Below are positions 23,977-32,188 of a stretch of DNA of 64,000 nucleotides, piece by piece. Under the pieces are notes generated by a model, which saw only the letters and a list, made by a program, of their open reading frames with translations, was not told the DNA's origin and searched no databases. The translations under genes and the position numbers were made by a program. The stretch comes from Oscillospiraceae bacterium (GTDB lineage: Bacteria; Bacillota; Clostridia; Oscillospirales; Ruminococcaceae): contig SVMR01000005.1 of the NCBI GenBank assembly GCA_015067315.1, positions 1-64,000 of the forward strand, written 5' to 3'. Numbering within the stretch: the first letter of the stretch is position 1; each line of letters begins with the position of its first letter.

Positions 23977-25731
23977 TTATTTTTTCGCCTTCCGCATTTT
24001 TTCGATATAGGCAGCAAGTTCCGCGCCGGAAAGTTCGCCGATTTCCTTGTCGCTTTTCTTTTCTTTAAGGCGAAGAATCGTCTTTGCCGCTTCTGCGGCG
24101 TCTTCGGCGGAATATTGGTGCTCCCGGGCAAGGTTTGCAAGTTTTGCAATAATTCCCTGCTGCTCAAGAGTAAAATCGCCGCCGAAAAGGGAAAGGGATA
24201 TTTCCGCTTCGGTGCTCAGCGTGCTCAAAAGCTTCCGGTAAAAGTTCCCGTAAAGCTCACACACAAAATCTTCCGGAGAAACAGTCGTGCTCAGCGTGCT
24301 CAAAGCTTCCGGATGGCGCATAACCGCGCCGAGAAGCCTTTCTTCCGCCGCCGCGGAAGCGGGATTTTTGAGTTTTTCCGGAACAGCCCCGCCGAAAGTT
24401 GCGGTCTGGGCATTCTGCGCGGAAATGGCTCTGTTTCCTTCGGCTCTTGCCCTGCGCCGGATTTTCGTCTGCACCTGGGCAAGAATACCCTCTTTTGTGG
24501 TGCCGTAATCCCTTGCAAGCTTTGCTGCCCATACTTCCCGTTCAAGCGGGTTCTTCATTTCCGCAAGAAGCGCAACGGCATCTTTAAGGGCGGAAATTTT
24601 TCCTTCCGGGGTTTCGGTGTCATATTTCGCGCCGATTTTTGAAAGTTCATATTCAACGGAGCCTGCGCTTTGCTCAATAAGCCGTTTGAATCTTGCTCCG
24701 CCGAATTTTTTGATATATTCGTCCGGGTCCTTTGCGTCCGGAATGGTAAGCACCTTCGAGCGGATTCCCACTTCGTCAAGAAGTCCGATGGCTCTTTTGG
24801 TCGCTTTCTGTCCCGCTTCGTCCGAATCGTACGCAAGAACCGCCTCTTCAACGTAGGAGGAGGCAAGACGGCATTGGTCGGAAGTAAGCGAGGTTCCAAG
24901 GGAAGCGACAGCTTCGGTGAATCCCGCCTGGTGCATCGCTATAACGTCCATATATCCTTCGCAAAGGATAAGCCGTTCGAGCTTTTGCTTTTTCGCGAAG
25001 TTGAGGGCAAAAAGGTTTTTCGTCTTTTTAAAAACCGGAGTATCCGGCGAGTTGTAATATTTCGGACCGTCGCCGCTCATTTTTCTTCCGCCGAATCCGA
25101 TTACGTTGCCCCTTAAATCGATAATGGGGAACATGACTCTGTCCCGGAAAACGTCGTAATATCTTCCGCTTTTTTCGCTTTTGCGCGAAAGCTGGGCCGC
25201 AACCATATCCTCATAGCGGTAACCTTTCGATGCAAGAAGATCGGTGAGCCTTGTCCAATCGTCCGGCGCATACCCAAGCCCGAAATGCTTTATTGTCTTC
25301 GGTTCAAGTCCGCGCCCGAGAAGATAATCAAGGGCGGCTTTTCCGGAAGGTTTTGTAAGTTCGGAAAAATAAAATCTTGCGGCTTCCCGGTTCATTTCAA
25401 GGATCTTTGTTTTAAGAAGCGCGGTTTTATCTTCCACCGCGTCTTCTGGAACGTTCATTCCCGCCCGCTGGGCAAGGAATTTTATCGCTTCAACATATTC
25501 AAGATTTTCAATCCTCCGGATAAATCCGATAACGTCGCCGCCCGCTCCGCAGCCGAAGCAATAAAATGACTGGCTGTCCGGATAAACCGTGAAGGAACCT
25601 GTTTTTTCGGAATGGAAAGGGCAGAGCCCCGTTGAAATCCTTCCGCGCTTCCGAAGCTGAACGTAGCTTGAAATCACGGATTCTATATCGCAGTTTATTT
25701 TAAGTTCTTCAATAAAACTTTGCGGAATCAT
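23977..25731 (-). CDS. dnaG: DNA primase
   Basis: DnaG makes RNA primers for lagging-strand synthesis at the replication fork. The 584-residue product has the zinc finger with Cys37, His40, Cys58 and Cys61 (CPFH ... CFGC), the RNA polymerase/TOPRIM core with LILCEGYMDVIAMHQAG and AYDSDEAGQKA, and a C-terminal helicase-interaction region. The ATG at 25731 has AAAGGAGG upstream. It sits between dgt and rpoD, the common clostridial order, with a DUF559 element inserted on each side. Four TGAGCAC/GTGCTCA heptamers cluster near its 3' end (24.2-24.3 kb). Confidence 0.96.
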   Translation of the reverse strand: MIPQSFIEELKINCDIESVISSYVQLRKRGRISTGLCPFHSEKTGSFTVYPDSQSFYCFGCGAGGDVIGFIRRIENLEYVEAIKFLAQRAGMNVPEDAVEDKTALLKTKILEMNREAARFYFSELTKPSGKAALDYLLGRGLEPKTIKHFGLGYAPDDWTRLTDLLASKGYRYEDMVAAQLSRKSEKSGRYYDVFRDRVMFPIIDLRGNVIGFGGRKMSGDGPKYYNSPDTPVFKKTKNLFALNFAKKQKLERLILCEGYMDVIAMHQAGFTEAVASLGTSLTSDQCRLASSYVEEAVLAYDSDEAGQKATKRAIGLLDEVGIRSKVLTIPDAKDPDEYIKKFGGARFKRLIEQSAGSVEYELSKIGAKYDTETPEGKISALKDAVALLAEMKNPLEREVWAAKLARDYGTTKEGILAQVQTKIRRRARAEGNRAISAQNAQTATFGGAVPEKLKNPASAAAEERLLGAVMRHPEALSTLSTTVSPEDFVCELYGNFYRKLLSTLSTEAEISLSLFGGDFTLEQQGIIAKLANLAREHQYSAEDAAEAAKTILRLKEKKSDKEIGELSGAELAAYIEKMRKAKK

Positions 25732-25755
25732 GGGTCTGCCTCCTTTCTGTGTTAT

Positions 25756-26205
25756 AAGCCTCCCTTGTCAAAGGGAGGTGTCAGCCGAAGGCTGACGGAG
25801 GGATTCTTTTACAAATTCATCGATAAATCTGCAGATTCCCTCAAAATTATGATTTATTTCGCCGTTTGGAATTCTTAAAACGGTCAAATTGCGTTTTTCA
25901 ATGCGTTCCGTGCGGATTTTATCTTTAAACAATCCGTCTTTTGTGTAATGCTGACTTCCGTCAAGTTCAATTATAAGTTTCGCTTTATGGCAATAAAAAT
26001 CCGCGATGTAATCGTCAATAACCTTTTGACGGAGAAAACGGACAGGGTAATCTTTCAAAAAATCATACCAGAGATGTTTTTCCTCTTTGGTCATGTTCCT
26101 TCGGAGTTCCTTTGCATTTTCCGTAAGTTCCGGATTATGCCTGTAATTCATAATGAATCCCTCCACCGCTTCGCGGTCCCCCTCCCTTTGACAAGGGAGG
26201 CTTTT
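25756..26205 (-). mobile_element. DUF559-bearing palindromic element, copy 2 (intact)
   Basis: The two outer ends are perfect inverted copies: AAGCCTCCCTTGTCAAAGGG begins at 25756 and its complement ends at 26202. The left inner stem is GTCAGCC-GAA-GGCTGAC (25780-25796), the right inner stem CCGC-TTCG-CGG (about 26166-26176), and GGAGGGATTC cores face inward. Between them is one intact DUF559 gene. The right end runs into a T tract that overlaps the dgt stop codon, so the element lies immediately after dgt. Confidence 0.8.
25768..26151 (-). CDS. DUF559-domain endonuclease-like protein
   Basis: A 127-residue protein with the DUF559 pattern NAKELRRNMTKEEKHLWYDF, RFLRQKVIDDYIADFYC, KLIIELDGSQHY, then RTERIEKRNLTVLRIPNGEI. 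DUF559 is related to Vsr-like/PD-(D/E)XK nucleases; Asp of DYIADFYC and Glu-x-Asp of IELDGSQH are the likely catalytic residues. ATG at 26151 uses the GGAGGG of the element arm as Shine-Dalgarno, 7 nt upstream. The last 12 codons (ESLRQPSADTSL) and the TGA stop are encoded by the opposite arm, so gene and repeat form one unit. Role in mobilising the element is inferred, not shown. Confidence 0.85.
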   Translation of the reverse strand: MNYRHNPELTENAKELRRNMTKEEKHLWYDFLKDYPVRFLRQKVIDDYIADFYCHKAKLIIELDGSQHYTKDGLFKDKIRTERIEKRNLTVLRIPNGEINHNFEGICRFIDEFVKESLRQPSADTSL

Positions 26206-27204
26206 TTATTCCCTGCTCCAGCCTTTCGGAACAAAGAAATCGTTATAAAGCTTGATCGCGTAACGGTCGCTCATGCCGCTGATATAATCGCAGACCGCCC
26301 GGTCAAGACCGTCGCGCATGGCGATTGCCTGATATTCCGCCGGAAGGGCGTTTGCGTTTTCAAGGAAAAATTCATAAAGGGCTTTAACAAGGGCTTCGGC
26401 TTTATGTTCCTGGGATTTTGCAACCGGGTTTGTATAAACGTTCGCAAACATGAATTCCTCAAGAAGCTTGCTTGCGGCGGCAATTTCCGGCGCCATGCAG
26501 ATATCGTCCTTTGAATTTTCAATAACGGAGGTTATCATTTTTGCAAGGCGGGGAGTTGCCCCTTCGCCGAGGATTTCCTTAACCTCTGCGGGAACCGCCG
26601 CTTCGGAAAGAACTCCGGCGCGGACCGCATCCTCATAATCGTGATGCGCGTATGCAAAATGGTCCGCAAGTTTGACGATTTTTCCCTCGGGGGTGTCCGC
26701 TTCCTTTCCCTTGGTGTGGCAAACGATTCCGTCCCTTACTTCATAAGTAAGATTAAGTCCGTTTCCGTCCCGCTCAAGAATATCAACAACCCGAAGGCTC
26801 TGCTCATAATGGCGGAAACCGCCGGGAGCCACTTCGTTGAGAGCTCTTTCGCCCGCGTGACCGAAAGGGGTATGACCGAGGTCGTGACCGAGAGCAATCG
26901 CTTCGGTAAGGTTTTCGTTAAGGCGGAGCGCAACCGCCATTGTTCTCGCAATCTGGGCAACCTCAAGAGTATGGGTAAGGCGGGTGCGGTAATGGTCGCC
27001 TTCGGGACTCAGGAAAACCTGGGTTTTGTGCATAAGGCGGCGGAAAGCCTTGCAATGGATGATTCTGTCCCTGTCCCGCTGAAAATCCGTGCGGATTCCG
27101 TCGGATTCAAGGGGAAAAAGTCTGCCCTTCGTTTCTGCGGAAAGAGTAGCCATTTCCGAAAGGGTTTCGCGTTCAAAATTTTCTGTCATTTCGCGGATAT
27201 TCAT
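26206..27204 (-). CDS. dgt: Deoxyguanosinetriphosphate triphosphohydrolase-like HD protein
   Basis: An HD-domain dNTP triphosphohydrolase-like protein, 332 residues, of the short dgt subfamily. Metal-site motifs are RLTHTLEVAQIAR (His78), ALGHDLGHTPFGH (His107-Asp108), a histidine-rich FRHYEQSLR, and KLADHFAYAHHD. AAGGAGG lies upstream of the ATG at 27204. Together with dnaG and rpoD downstream it forms the usual clostridial macromolecular-synthesis operon. Its stop codon overlaps the T tract of the DUF559 element. Substrate preference among dNTPs cannot be read from sequence. Confidence 0.93.
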   Translation of the reverse strand: MNIREMTENFERETLSEMATLSAETKGRLFPLESDGIRTDFQRDRDRIIHCKAFRRLMHKTQVFLSPEGDHYRTRLTHTLEVAQIARTMAVALRLNENLTEAIALGHDLGHTPFGHAGERALNEVAPGGFRHYEQSLRVVDILERDGNGLNLTYEVRDGIVCHTKGKEADTPEGKIVKLADHFAYAHHDYEDAVRAGVLSEAAVPAEVKEILGEGATPRLAKMITSVIENSKDDICMAPEIAAASKLLEEFMFANVYTNPVAKSQEHKAEALVKALYEFFLENANALPAEYQAIAMRDGLDRAVCDYISGMSDRYAIKLYNDFFVPKGWSRE

Positions 27205-27329
27205 TTTCTGCCGCCTCCTTTTTATAAAAAATTTGTCTTACATATACTATATACGCCGAATTTTGCAAAAACCCTTTTTTAATATTAATATTTTATTAAG
27301 AAAGGATTTTTCAAATTGCCTTTCGGCCG

Positions 27330-27475
27330 GGTATTTGCCTCCCTTGTAAAATGGAGGTGGCATCGCGTAAGCGATGACGGAGGGATTCGTTTTAAATTTG
27401 TTGGTGCAACGTGAAGAATCCCCCAGTCATTTCCTTCGGAAATGCCAGCCCCCTTTAACAAGGGGGCTTTTTTGT
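27330..27475. repeat. Canonical short palindromic element between dgt and lepA
   Basis: Left arm CCTCCCTTGTAAAATGGAGG, inner stem CATCGC-GTAA-GCGATG (27361-27376), GGAGGGATTC. A linker of about 25 bp. Inverted arm GAATCCCCCAGTC, inner stem CATTTCC-TTC-GGAAATG, GCCCCCTTTAACAAGGGGGC. It ends in a T run (on the lepA strand as read outward) 2-8 nt from the lepA stop. Confidence 0.87.
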
Positions 27476-27476
27476 A

Positions 27477-29282
27477 TCAATCGTCGTCCAGCTTGAGAAC
27501 CGCCATGAATGCTTCTTTCGGAAGCTCGACGGAACCTATGCGGCGCATTTTCTTTTTGCCTTCCTTCTGTTTTTCAAGGAGTTTTTTCTTACGGGAAATA
27601 TCGCCGCCGTAGCATTTTGCAAGAACGTCCTTGCGGAGCGCCTTGATTGTTTCGCGGGCGATGATTTTTCCGCCGATGGCCGCCTGAACAGGAACTTCGA
27701 AGAGCTGACGGGCAATGTTGTCACGGAGCCTTTCAACAATTTTTCTTGCTCTGGGATAAGCGTTGTCCGCAAAAACGATCATCGAAAGGGCGTCAACCGG
27801 GTCGCCGTTGAGAAGAATATCGAGTTTAATAAGTTTGCTCGCCCGGTAGCCGCAGGGTTCGTAGTCAAAGGAAGCGTAGCCTCTGGTGCGGCTCTTGAGA
27901 GCGTCGAAGAAGTCGTAGATAATTTCGCCGAGGGGGAGCTCGTAATGAACTTCGCATCTGTCCGCTTCAAGATATTTAGTGTCTTTATAAATTCCGCGGC
28001 GTTCCTGACAAAGTTCCATAATGCTTCCGATATACTGGGTGGGGGTGAAGATAGAAGCCCGGACGTAGGGTTCCTCGGTGGAATCGATAAGCGCCGGGTC
28101 GGGATAGTTGGTGGGGTTATCGAGTTCAAGAACGCGTCCGTCGTTGAGATAAAGTTTATAAACAACGCTGGGTGCGGTGGTGATAAGGTCAAGGTTATAT
28201 TCCCTTTCAAGACGCTCGAGAATTACTTCCATATGGAGAAGTCCGAGGAATCCGCAGCGGAAACCGAAACCGAGAGCGGCGGAAGTTTCCGGTTCAAAAT
28301 GAAGGGAAGCGTCGTTGAGGGTAAGCTTTTCAAGAGCTTCGCGGAGGTCACCGTATTTTGCGCCGTCAAGAGGATAAATACCCGCGTAAACCATGGGGTT
28401 TACCTTTTTATAACCGGGAAGCGCTTCTTCCGCGGGGTTTTCCGCAAGGGTAACGGTGTCGCCGACCGCGGTATCCGCAACGGTTTTGATGGAAGCGGTG
28501 ATGTAGCCTACTTCGCCGGCTTTGAGAACTCCGCTGGGAACAAGGCGGGTTGCGCCCATGTAACCGACTTCGACAACGTCAAATTCCGCGCCGGTTGCCA
28601 TCATTCTGATTCTGTCGCCGGAATGGAGTTCGCCGTCAACAACGCGGACATAAACGATAACTCCGCGGTAGCTGTCATAAATGGAGTCGAAGATAAGCGC
28701 TTTAAGGGGCGCTTCGTCGTTGCCTTCCGGAGAAGGAATTCCGTCAACGATTGCTTCAAGAACCGCATGAATATTAACGCCTGTTTTTGCGGAAATCTGC
28801 GGAGCATCAAGAGCGGGGATTCCGATGATGTCCTCAATCTCGTGGGCAACCCTGTCCGGGTCCGCGGCGGGAAGGTCGATTTTGTTGATTACCGGAACGA
28901 TCTCGAGGTTGTGGTCAACGGCGAGATAGGTGTTCGCAAGGGTCTGGGCCTCAACGCCCTGGGAAGCGTCAACAATGAGCACCGCGCCTTCGCATGCGGC
29001 AAGGGAGCGGGAAACCTCATAGTTGAAGTCAACGTGTCCGGGGGTGTCGATAAGGTTGAAAACGTAGCTGTTTCCGTCGTCCGCTTTGTAATCAAGGCGA
29101 ACCGCCCGGGATTTGATCGTGATTCCGCGTTCGCGCTCAATATCCATGTTGTCCAGAAGCTGTTCTTCCATTTCACGGGGAGTTACCGCTTCGGTGTTTT
29201 CAAGAATTCTGTCGGCAAGGGTGGATTTGCCGTGGTCAATATGTGCGATAATGCAAAAGTTTCTTATGTTCTCATTCGGCAT
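27477..29282 (-). CDS. lepA: Elongation factor 4 (LepA) GTPase
   Basis: LepA is a ribosome-associated GTPase that can back-translocate or assist 30S biogenesis. The 601-residue product has G1 AHIDHGKST (13-21), [12 protein letters not shown]3 DTPGHVDF, G4 NKIDLP, EF-G-like domains and the LepA-specific C-terminal domain ([19 protein letters not shown]). AGGAGG lies somewhat far (about 12 nt) before the ATG. An extended -10 (TGGTATAAT, minus strand, -10 at 29308-29313) is a plausible promoter. Confidence 0.97.
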   Translation of the reverse strand: MPNENIRNFCIIAHIDHGKSTLADRILENTEAVTPREMEEQLLDNMDIERERGITIKSRAVRLDYKADDGNSYVFNLIDTPGHVDFNYEVSRSLAACEGAVLIVDASQGVEAQTLANTYLAVDHNLEIVPVINKIDLPAADPDRVAHEIEDIIGIPALDAPQISAKTGVNIHAVLEAIVDGIPSPEGNDEAPLKALIFDSIYDSYRGVIVYVRVVDGELHSGDRIRMMATGAEFDVVEVGYMGATRLVPSGVLKAGEVGYITASIKTVADTAVGDTVTLAENPAEEALPGYKKVNPMVYAGIYPLDGAKYGDLREALEKLTLNDASLHFEPETSAALGFGFRCGFLGLLHMEVILERLEREYNLDLITTAPSVVYKLYLNDGRVLELDNPTNYPDPALIDSTEEPYVRASIFTPTQYIGSIMELCQERRGIYKDTKYLEADRCEVHYELPLGEIIYDFFDALKSRTRGYASFDYEPCGYRASKLIKLDILLNGDPVDALSMIVFADNAYPRARKIVERLRDNIARQLFEVPVQAAIGGKIIARETIKALRKDVLAKCYGGDISRKKKLLEKQKEGKKKMRRIGSVELPKEAFMAVLKLDDD

Positions 29283-29399
29283 TGTTAAAAAGGCACCTCC
29301 TGTGCAAATTATACCAGTTTATATTTTACCACCCTTTAATATAGATTACAAATATTTTTTATAATATTATAGGAAAAATTTTTTCTTGCCCGCCGCTTT

Positions 29400-29910
29400 T
29401 TTGCCTTCCCCTTGTGGGGAAGGTGTCACGAAGTGACGGATGAGGTGCAAACCCCGTCCAATTTAAAAAAGGGCGTTTTACCTCCCCTTGAGGGGAGGTG
29501 TCTGCGAAGCAGACAGAGGGGTTGCCGTTTGCGGCTGAGCAAAGAGGGCCACGAAGTGGCGAGGGGATTCTTTTAATTGTAAAGTCGAAAGTCAATTAGA
29601 ACTCCGTAGGGGCGACCCTATGTGGTCGCCCGAAAAGGCTCCCTTGTGCAAAGGGAGCTGGATTTTGCCGAAGGCAAAAGACTGAGGGATTGTAACCCTG
29701 TCCAATTAAAACCGGGCGGATAATTTAAAAAACGGTGGGAGCAGGTGCCCTGAGCGAAGCGAAGAAATACCCTTGGGGTACCCCCGCCCTACATTGATTT
29801 TGCAAAACCACCGGAAAAGCACCGGTAATTCCGACAGAATCCCCCAGTCACGCACCTGTTCTTAAAGGCGTGACAACCCCCTTTGGCAAGGGGGCCTTTT
29901 TCAGCACCAC
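29400..29910. repeat. Large composite palindromic element block
   Basis: No gene in about 700 bp. A GGATGAGG arm with stem GTCAC-GAA-GTGAC (about 29426-29438), a CTCCCCTTGAGGGGAG arm with stem GTCTGC-GAA-GCAGAC (29500-29514), the GTAGGGGCGACC palindrome (about 29606-29633), a TGAGGGATTG arm with stem TTTTGCC-GAA-GGCAAAA, a GAGCGAAGCGAAG segment (about 29752-29766), and an inverted GAATCCCCCAGTCACGC ... GCAAGGGGGCC arm (about 29838-29898). Confidence 0.84.
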
Positions 29911-29949
29911 CATCCCCTCAATAGAGGCGAAAACGCGCAGATCAAAAAC

Positions 29950-29980
29950 AAAAAAAGACGGGGGAACTGCCCCGTCTTTT
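29950..29980 (-). terminator. Terminator of the zinc-ribbon gene
   Basis: Minus strand GACGGGG (29976-29970) pairs with CCCCGTC (29963-29957), then seven T (29956-29950). Confidence 0.88.
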
Positions 29981-29996
29981 AACTGCGATTTATGTA

Positions 29997-30431
29997 TCAG
30001 TCGTAATTTACAATAACGTATTTTCCGATGATCGGAAGGTCTTTTGCCTGACCTTTGACGGAGCGGACAATTCCCATAATGGTGAAAACAACGGCCATAA
30101 TTGCTCCGACGGCGGAAGCGACCCAGCCGATGAAAGGAACGATTGCCGCAAGTCCGCAAATAAAACCGAAAACGGTGAGCAGAATGCTCTGGTTGATATG
30201 ATAGCGAAGGAATTTTGAATTGGGTTCAAGAAGAAGCGCGATAATGATGAAAATAAAATTGAAATAGCAAAGAGCGGAAAGAATCCGGGTTCTTTCAATG
30301 TCTTCCGGTTCAAAAATTGCGGTGTGGTCGCTTAAATCCTGCTTTTTTGCTCTTGCGCCGAGAACTTCGCCGCAGGTGGGGCAGTAATGGTCGTTTTCGG
30401 AAACCTGGGTTCCGCATTTGGGACAAAACAT
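29997..30431 (-). CDS. Zinc-ribbon membrane protein (DUF4870-like)
   Basis: A 144-residue protein. The N-terminal zinc ribbon CPKCGTQVSENDHYCPTCG (residues 3-21, two C-x2-C pairs) is followed by a charged linker and three membrane helices (about 48-67, 83-101, 104-122), with the short motif LRYHINQSILL that is typical of DUF4870-like proteins. Function unknown; a stress or membrane-organising role is sometimes supposed for the family. Transcribed alone, with a GGAGG ribosome site before ATG 30431 and a strong terminator. Confidence 0.8.
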   Translation of the reverse strand: MFCPKCGTQVSENDHYCPTCGEVLGARAKKQDLSDHTAIFEPEDIERTRILSALCYFNFIFIIIALLLEPNSKFLRYHINQSILLTVFGFICGLAAIVPFIGWVASAVGAIMAVVFTIMGIVRSVKGQAKDLPIIGKYVIVNYD

Positions 30432-30534
30432 GGTGAAAACCTCCTTTTTTCTTCTATAAATTTATGTTACCACAGAGGAAAAATCCGCGCAAGATTTTTA
30501 ATAAAAACTTAATAAAAAATTAAGAAACGCTAAC

Positions 30535-30855
30535 CGGGAAAGGCTCCCTTGTGCAAAGGGAGCTGTCGCGGCTTTGCCGTGACTGAGGGAGAGAAAACCC
30601 TGTCCGATTTCAAAACGGTCGGATGATATCCGCCACTGCGGTTTTGCGATAAAAAACGGGCGCACACATAGGTGCGCCCCTACAATGTTTCAATATAAAT
30701 CCGCCGAGTTACGGTAGGAAACGGTCTTGACCGTTCCGCAAAAAAGGGAAACGGATTGCCACGCCTTCTGCGAAGGCTCGCAATGACGGACCGATGTTAT
30801 TCTGAGCACAGAGAAGAATCCGTAAAAAAAGAGCCTCCCCTCCGGGAAGCCCTTT
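30535..30855. repeat. Composite palindromic element block
   Basis: No gene. A TGTGCAAAGGGAGCT arm with stem GTCGCGGC-TTT-GCCGTGAC (about 30564-30582) ending GACTGAGGGA, a GGGCGCAC/GTGCGCCC palindrome (about 30658-30680), GGTAGGAAACGGTCTTGACCG (about 30713-30737), and the ATTGCcac-GCCTT/AAGGC module with CATTCTGAGC-like tag (about 30750-30820; TTATTCTGAGC in this copy). Confidence 0.8.
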
Positions 30856-30862
30856 TAAAAAA

Positions 30863-31951
30863 TTATTTTCCGATGTAATTTTTTACGATTCCGGCTGCAA
30901 CTTTTTTGATGAACCATGCGGAAATGTCCGCAATGGCGTCTTCGGTTGTTGCGCAGGAAGTCACGATTCGAACTGCCCATCTTCCGTCGGGAAGTCTTGC
31001 CTGAATGAAGCATCCGTATGTATCGGATAGTTCCTGACCGAGTTCTTCCGGAAGAAGAACAAAAATCTGGTTTGTCTGGAATTCGCAGTAAAGGTCAAAA
31101 CCCGCCTGTCTGATTGCTTCAACAATGCGTTCGGCACATTCGTTTGCATATTTGCCCATTTCGAAATAAAGTCCGGAATTAAGAGCTTCCTCGAACATCG
31201 CGCCGACTACGAATCCTTTTGCAAGCATATATCCGCGCTGTTTGATAAGCCAGCGGAGATGGTCATAAACTTTCGGGTCGGTAAGAACAAGAGCTTCGCC
31301 GAAGAGAAGGCCGTTTTTTGTTCCGCCAAGATAAAAACCGTCGGTAAGTGCGCCGAGATCTTTAAGGGTAACGTCGTTGCATTTTGCGGTGAGAGCGGAA
31401 GCAAGTCTTGCGCCGTCAACAAAAAGCCACATTCCGTTTGCGTGGCAATATTCGGAAAGAGCGGTGAGTTCGGCTTTGGTATAAAGGGTTCCGAGTTCGG
31501 TGGACTGGGAAATATAAACAAGTTTCGGAATTACCATATGTTCGCTTTCAAAACCTTTGAAAACGGGGTCGATGATTTCGGGGGTGAGTTTTCCGTCAAC
31601 TCCGACGGGAATGGTAATTGCTTTTCTGCCCATATACTCAATGGAACCGGTTTCGTGAACGTTGATATGACCAGTGTCGGCGCAGATTACGGCATCATAG
31701 GTGTTGCGGAGAAAAGCGGAAATTGCAAGAACGTTGGTTGCGGTGCCGCCGGAAGTGAATGCAACTTCGGCATCGGGAGTTCCGCAAAGTTCGCGGATTT
31801 TGTTTGCAGCCGCTTCGGAATGGCGGTCCATGCCGTAAGGGGTGTTTGTTTCGTAAGCAAGATCAAGAAGCTTTTTGATGATCTGGGGATGGGCGCTTTC
31901 GGAATAATCGTTTCTGAAGCTGTATTTATCAACATTTGTTCCGCTGTACAA
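30863..31951 (-). CDS. Threonine aldolase-family PLP enzyme
   Basis: A fold-type I PLP enzyme of the low-specificity L-threonine aldolase / beta-eliminating lyase family, 362 residues. PLP lysine Lys212 lies in FYLGGTKNG, the cofactor-binding aspartate in LFVDGARL (Asp179), and the N-terminal SFRNDYSESAHP is family-typical. Expected reaction is threonine to glycine and acetaldehyde. TTG at 31951 has AGGAGG 9 nt upstream; a TATACT -10 box (minus strand, 31990-31985) lies before it. Transcribed divergently from glgB, with no functional link evident. Confidence 0.88.
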   Translation of the reverse strand: MYSGTNVDKYSFRNDYSESAHPQIIKKLLDLAYETNTPYGMDRHSEAAANKIRELCGTPDAEVAFTSGGTATNVLAISAFLRNTYDAVICADTGHINVHETGSIEYMGRKAITIPVGVDGKLTPEIIDPVFKGFESEHMVIPKLVYISQSTELGTLYTKAELTALSEYCHANGMWLFVDGARLASALTAKCNDVTLKDLGALTDGFYLGGTKNGLLFGEALVLTDPKVYDHLRWLIKQRGYMLAKGFVVGAMFEEALNSGLYFEMGKYANECAERIVEAIRQAGFDLYCEFQTNQIFVLLPEELGQELSDTYGCFIQARLPDGRWAVRIVTSCATTEDAIADISAWFIKKVAAGIVKNYIGK

Positions 31952-32087
31952 ATCAAGATTCCTCCTAAACAGAAATATATAAACAGTATATCACAGAATG
32001 TTTCCCATTTAAAGACATTTTTTTGAAAATTAAAACAGTTTCGTCATTTTAACATAAAAAGAGTCCGTTATTTCTACATATTCGGCG

Positions 32088-32117
32088 TTGCAATATGCGG
32101 TATAAAGGTGTTACAAT
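32088..32117 (+). promoter_or_regulatory. glg operon promoter
   Basis: TTGCAA (32088-32093), 18-bp spacer, TACAAT (32112-32117), about 70 bp before glgB. Confidence 0.72.
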
Positions 32118-32188
32118 GATATATGTATAAGTACGTGATAACACGCCCCTTTTTTTAAAAGGGAAGTTCACCAAGAAAGGAGAACTCT

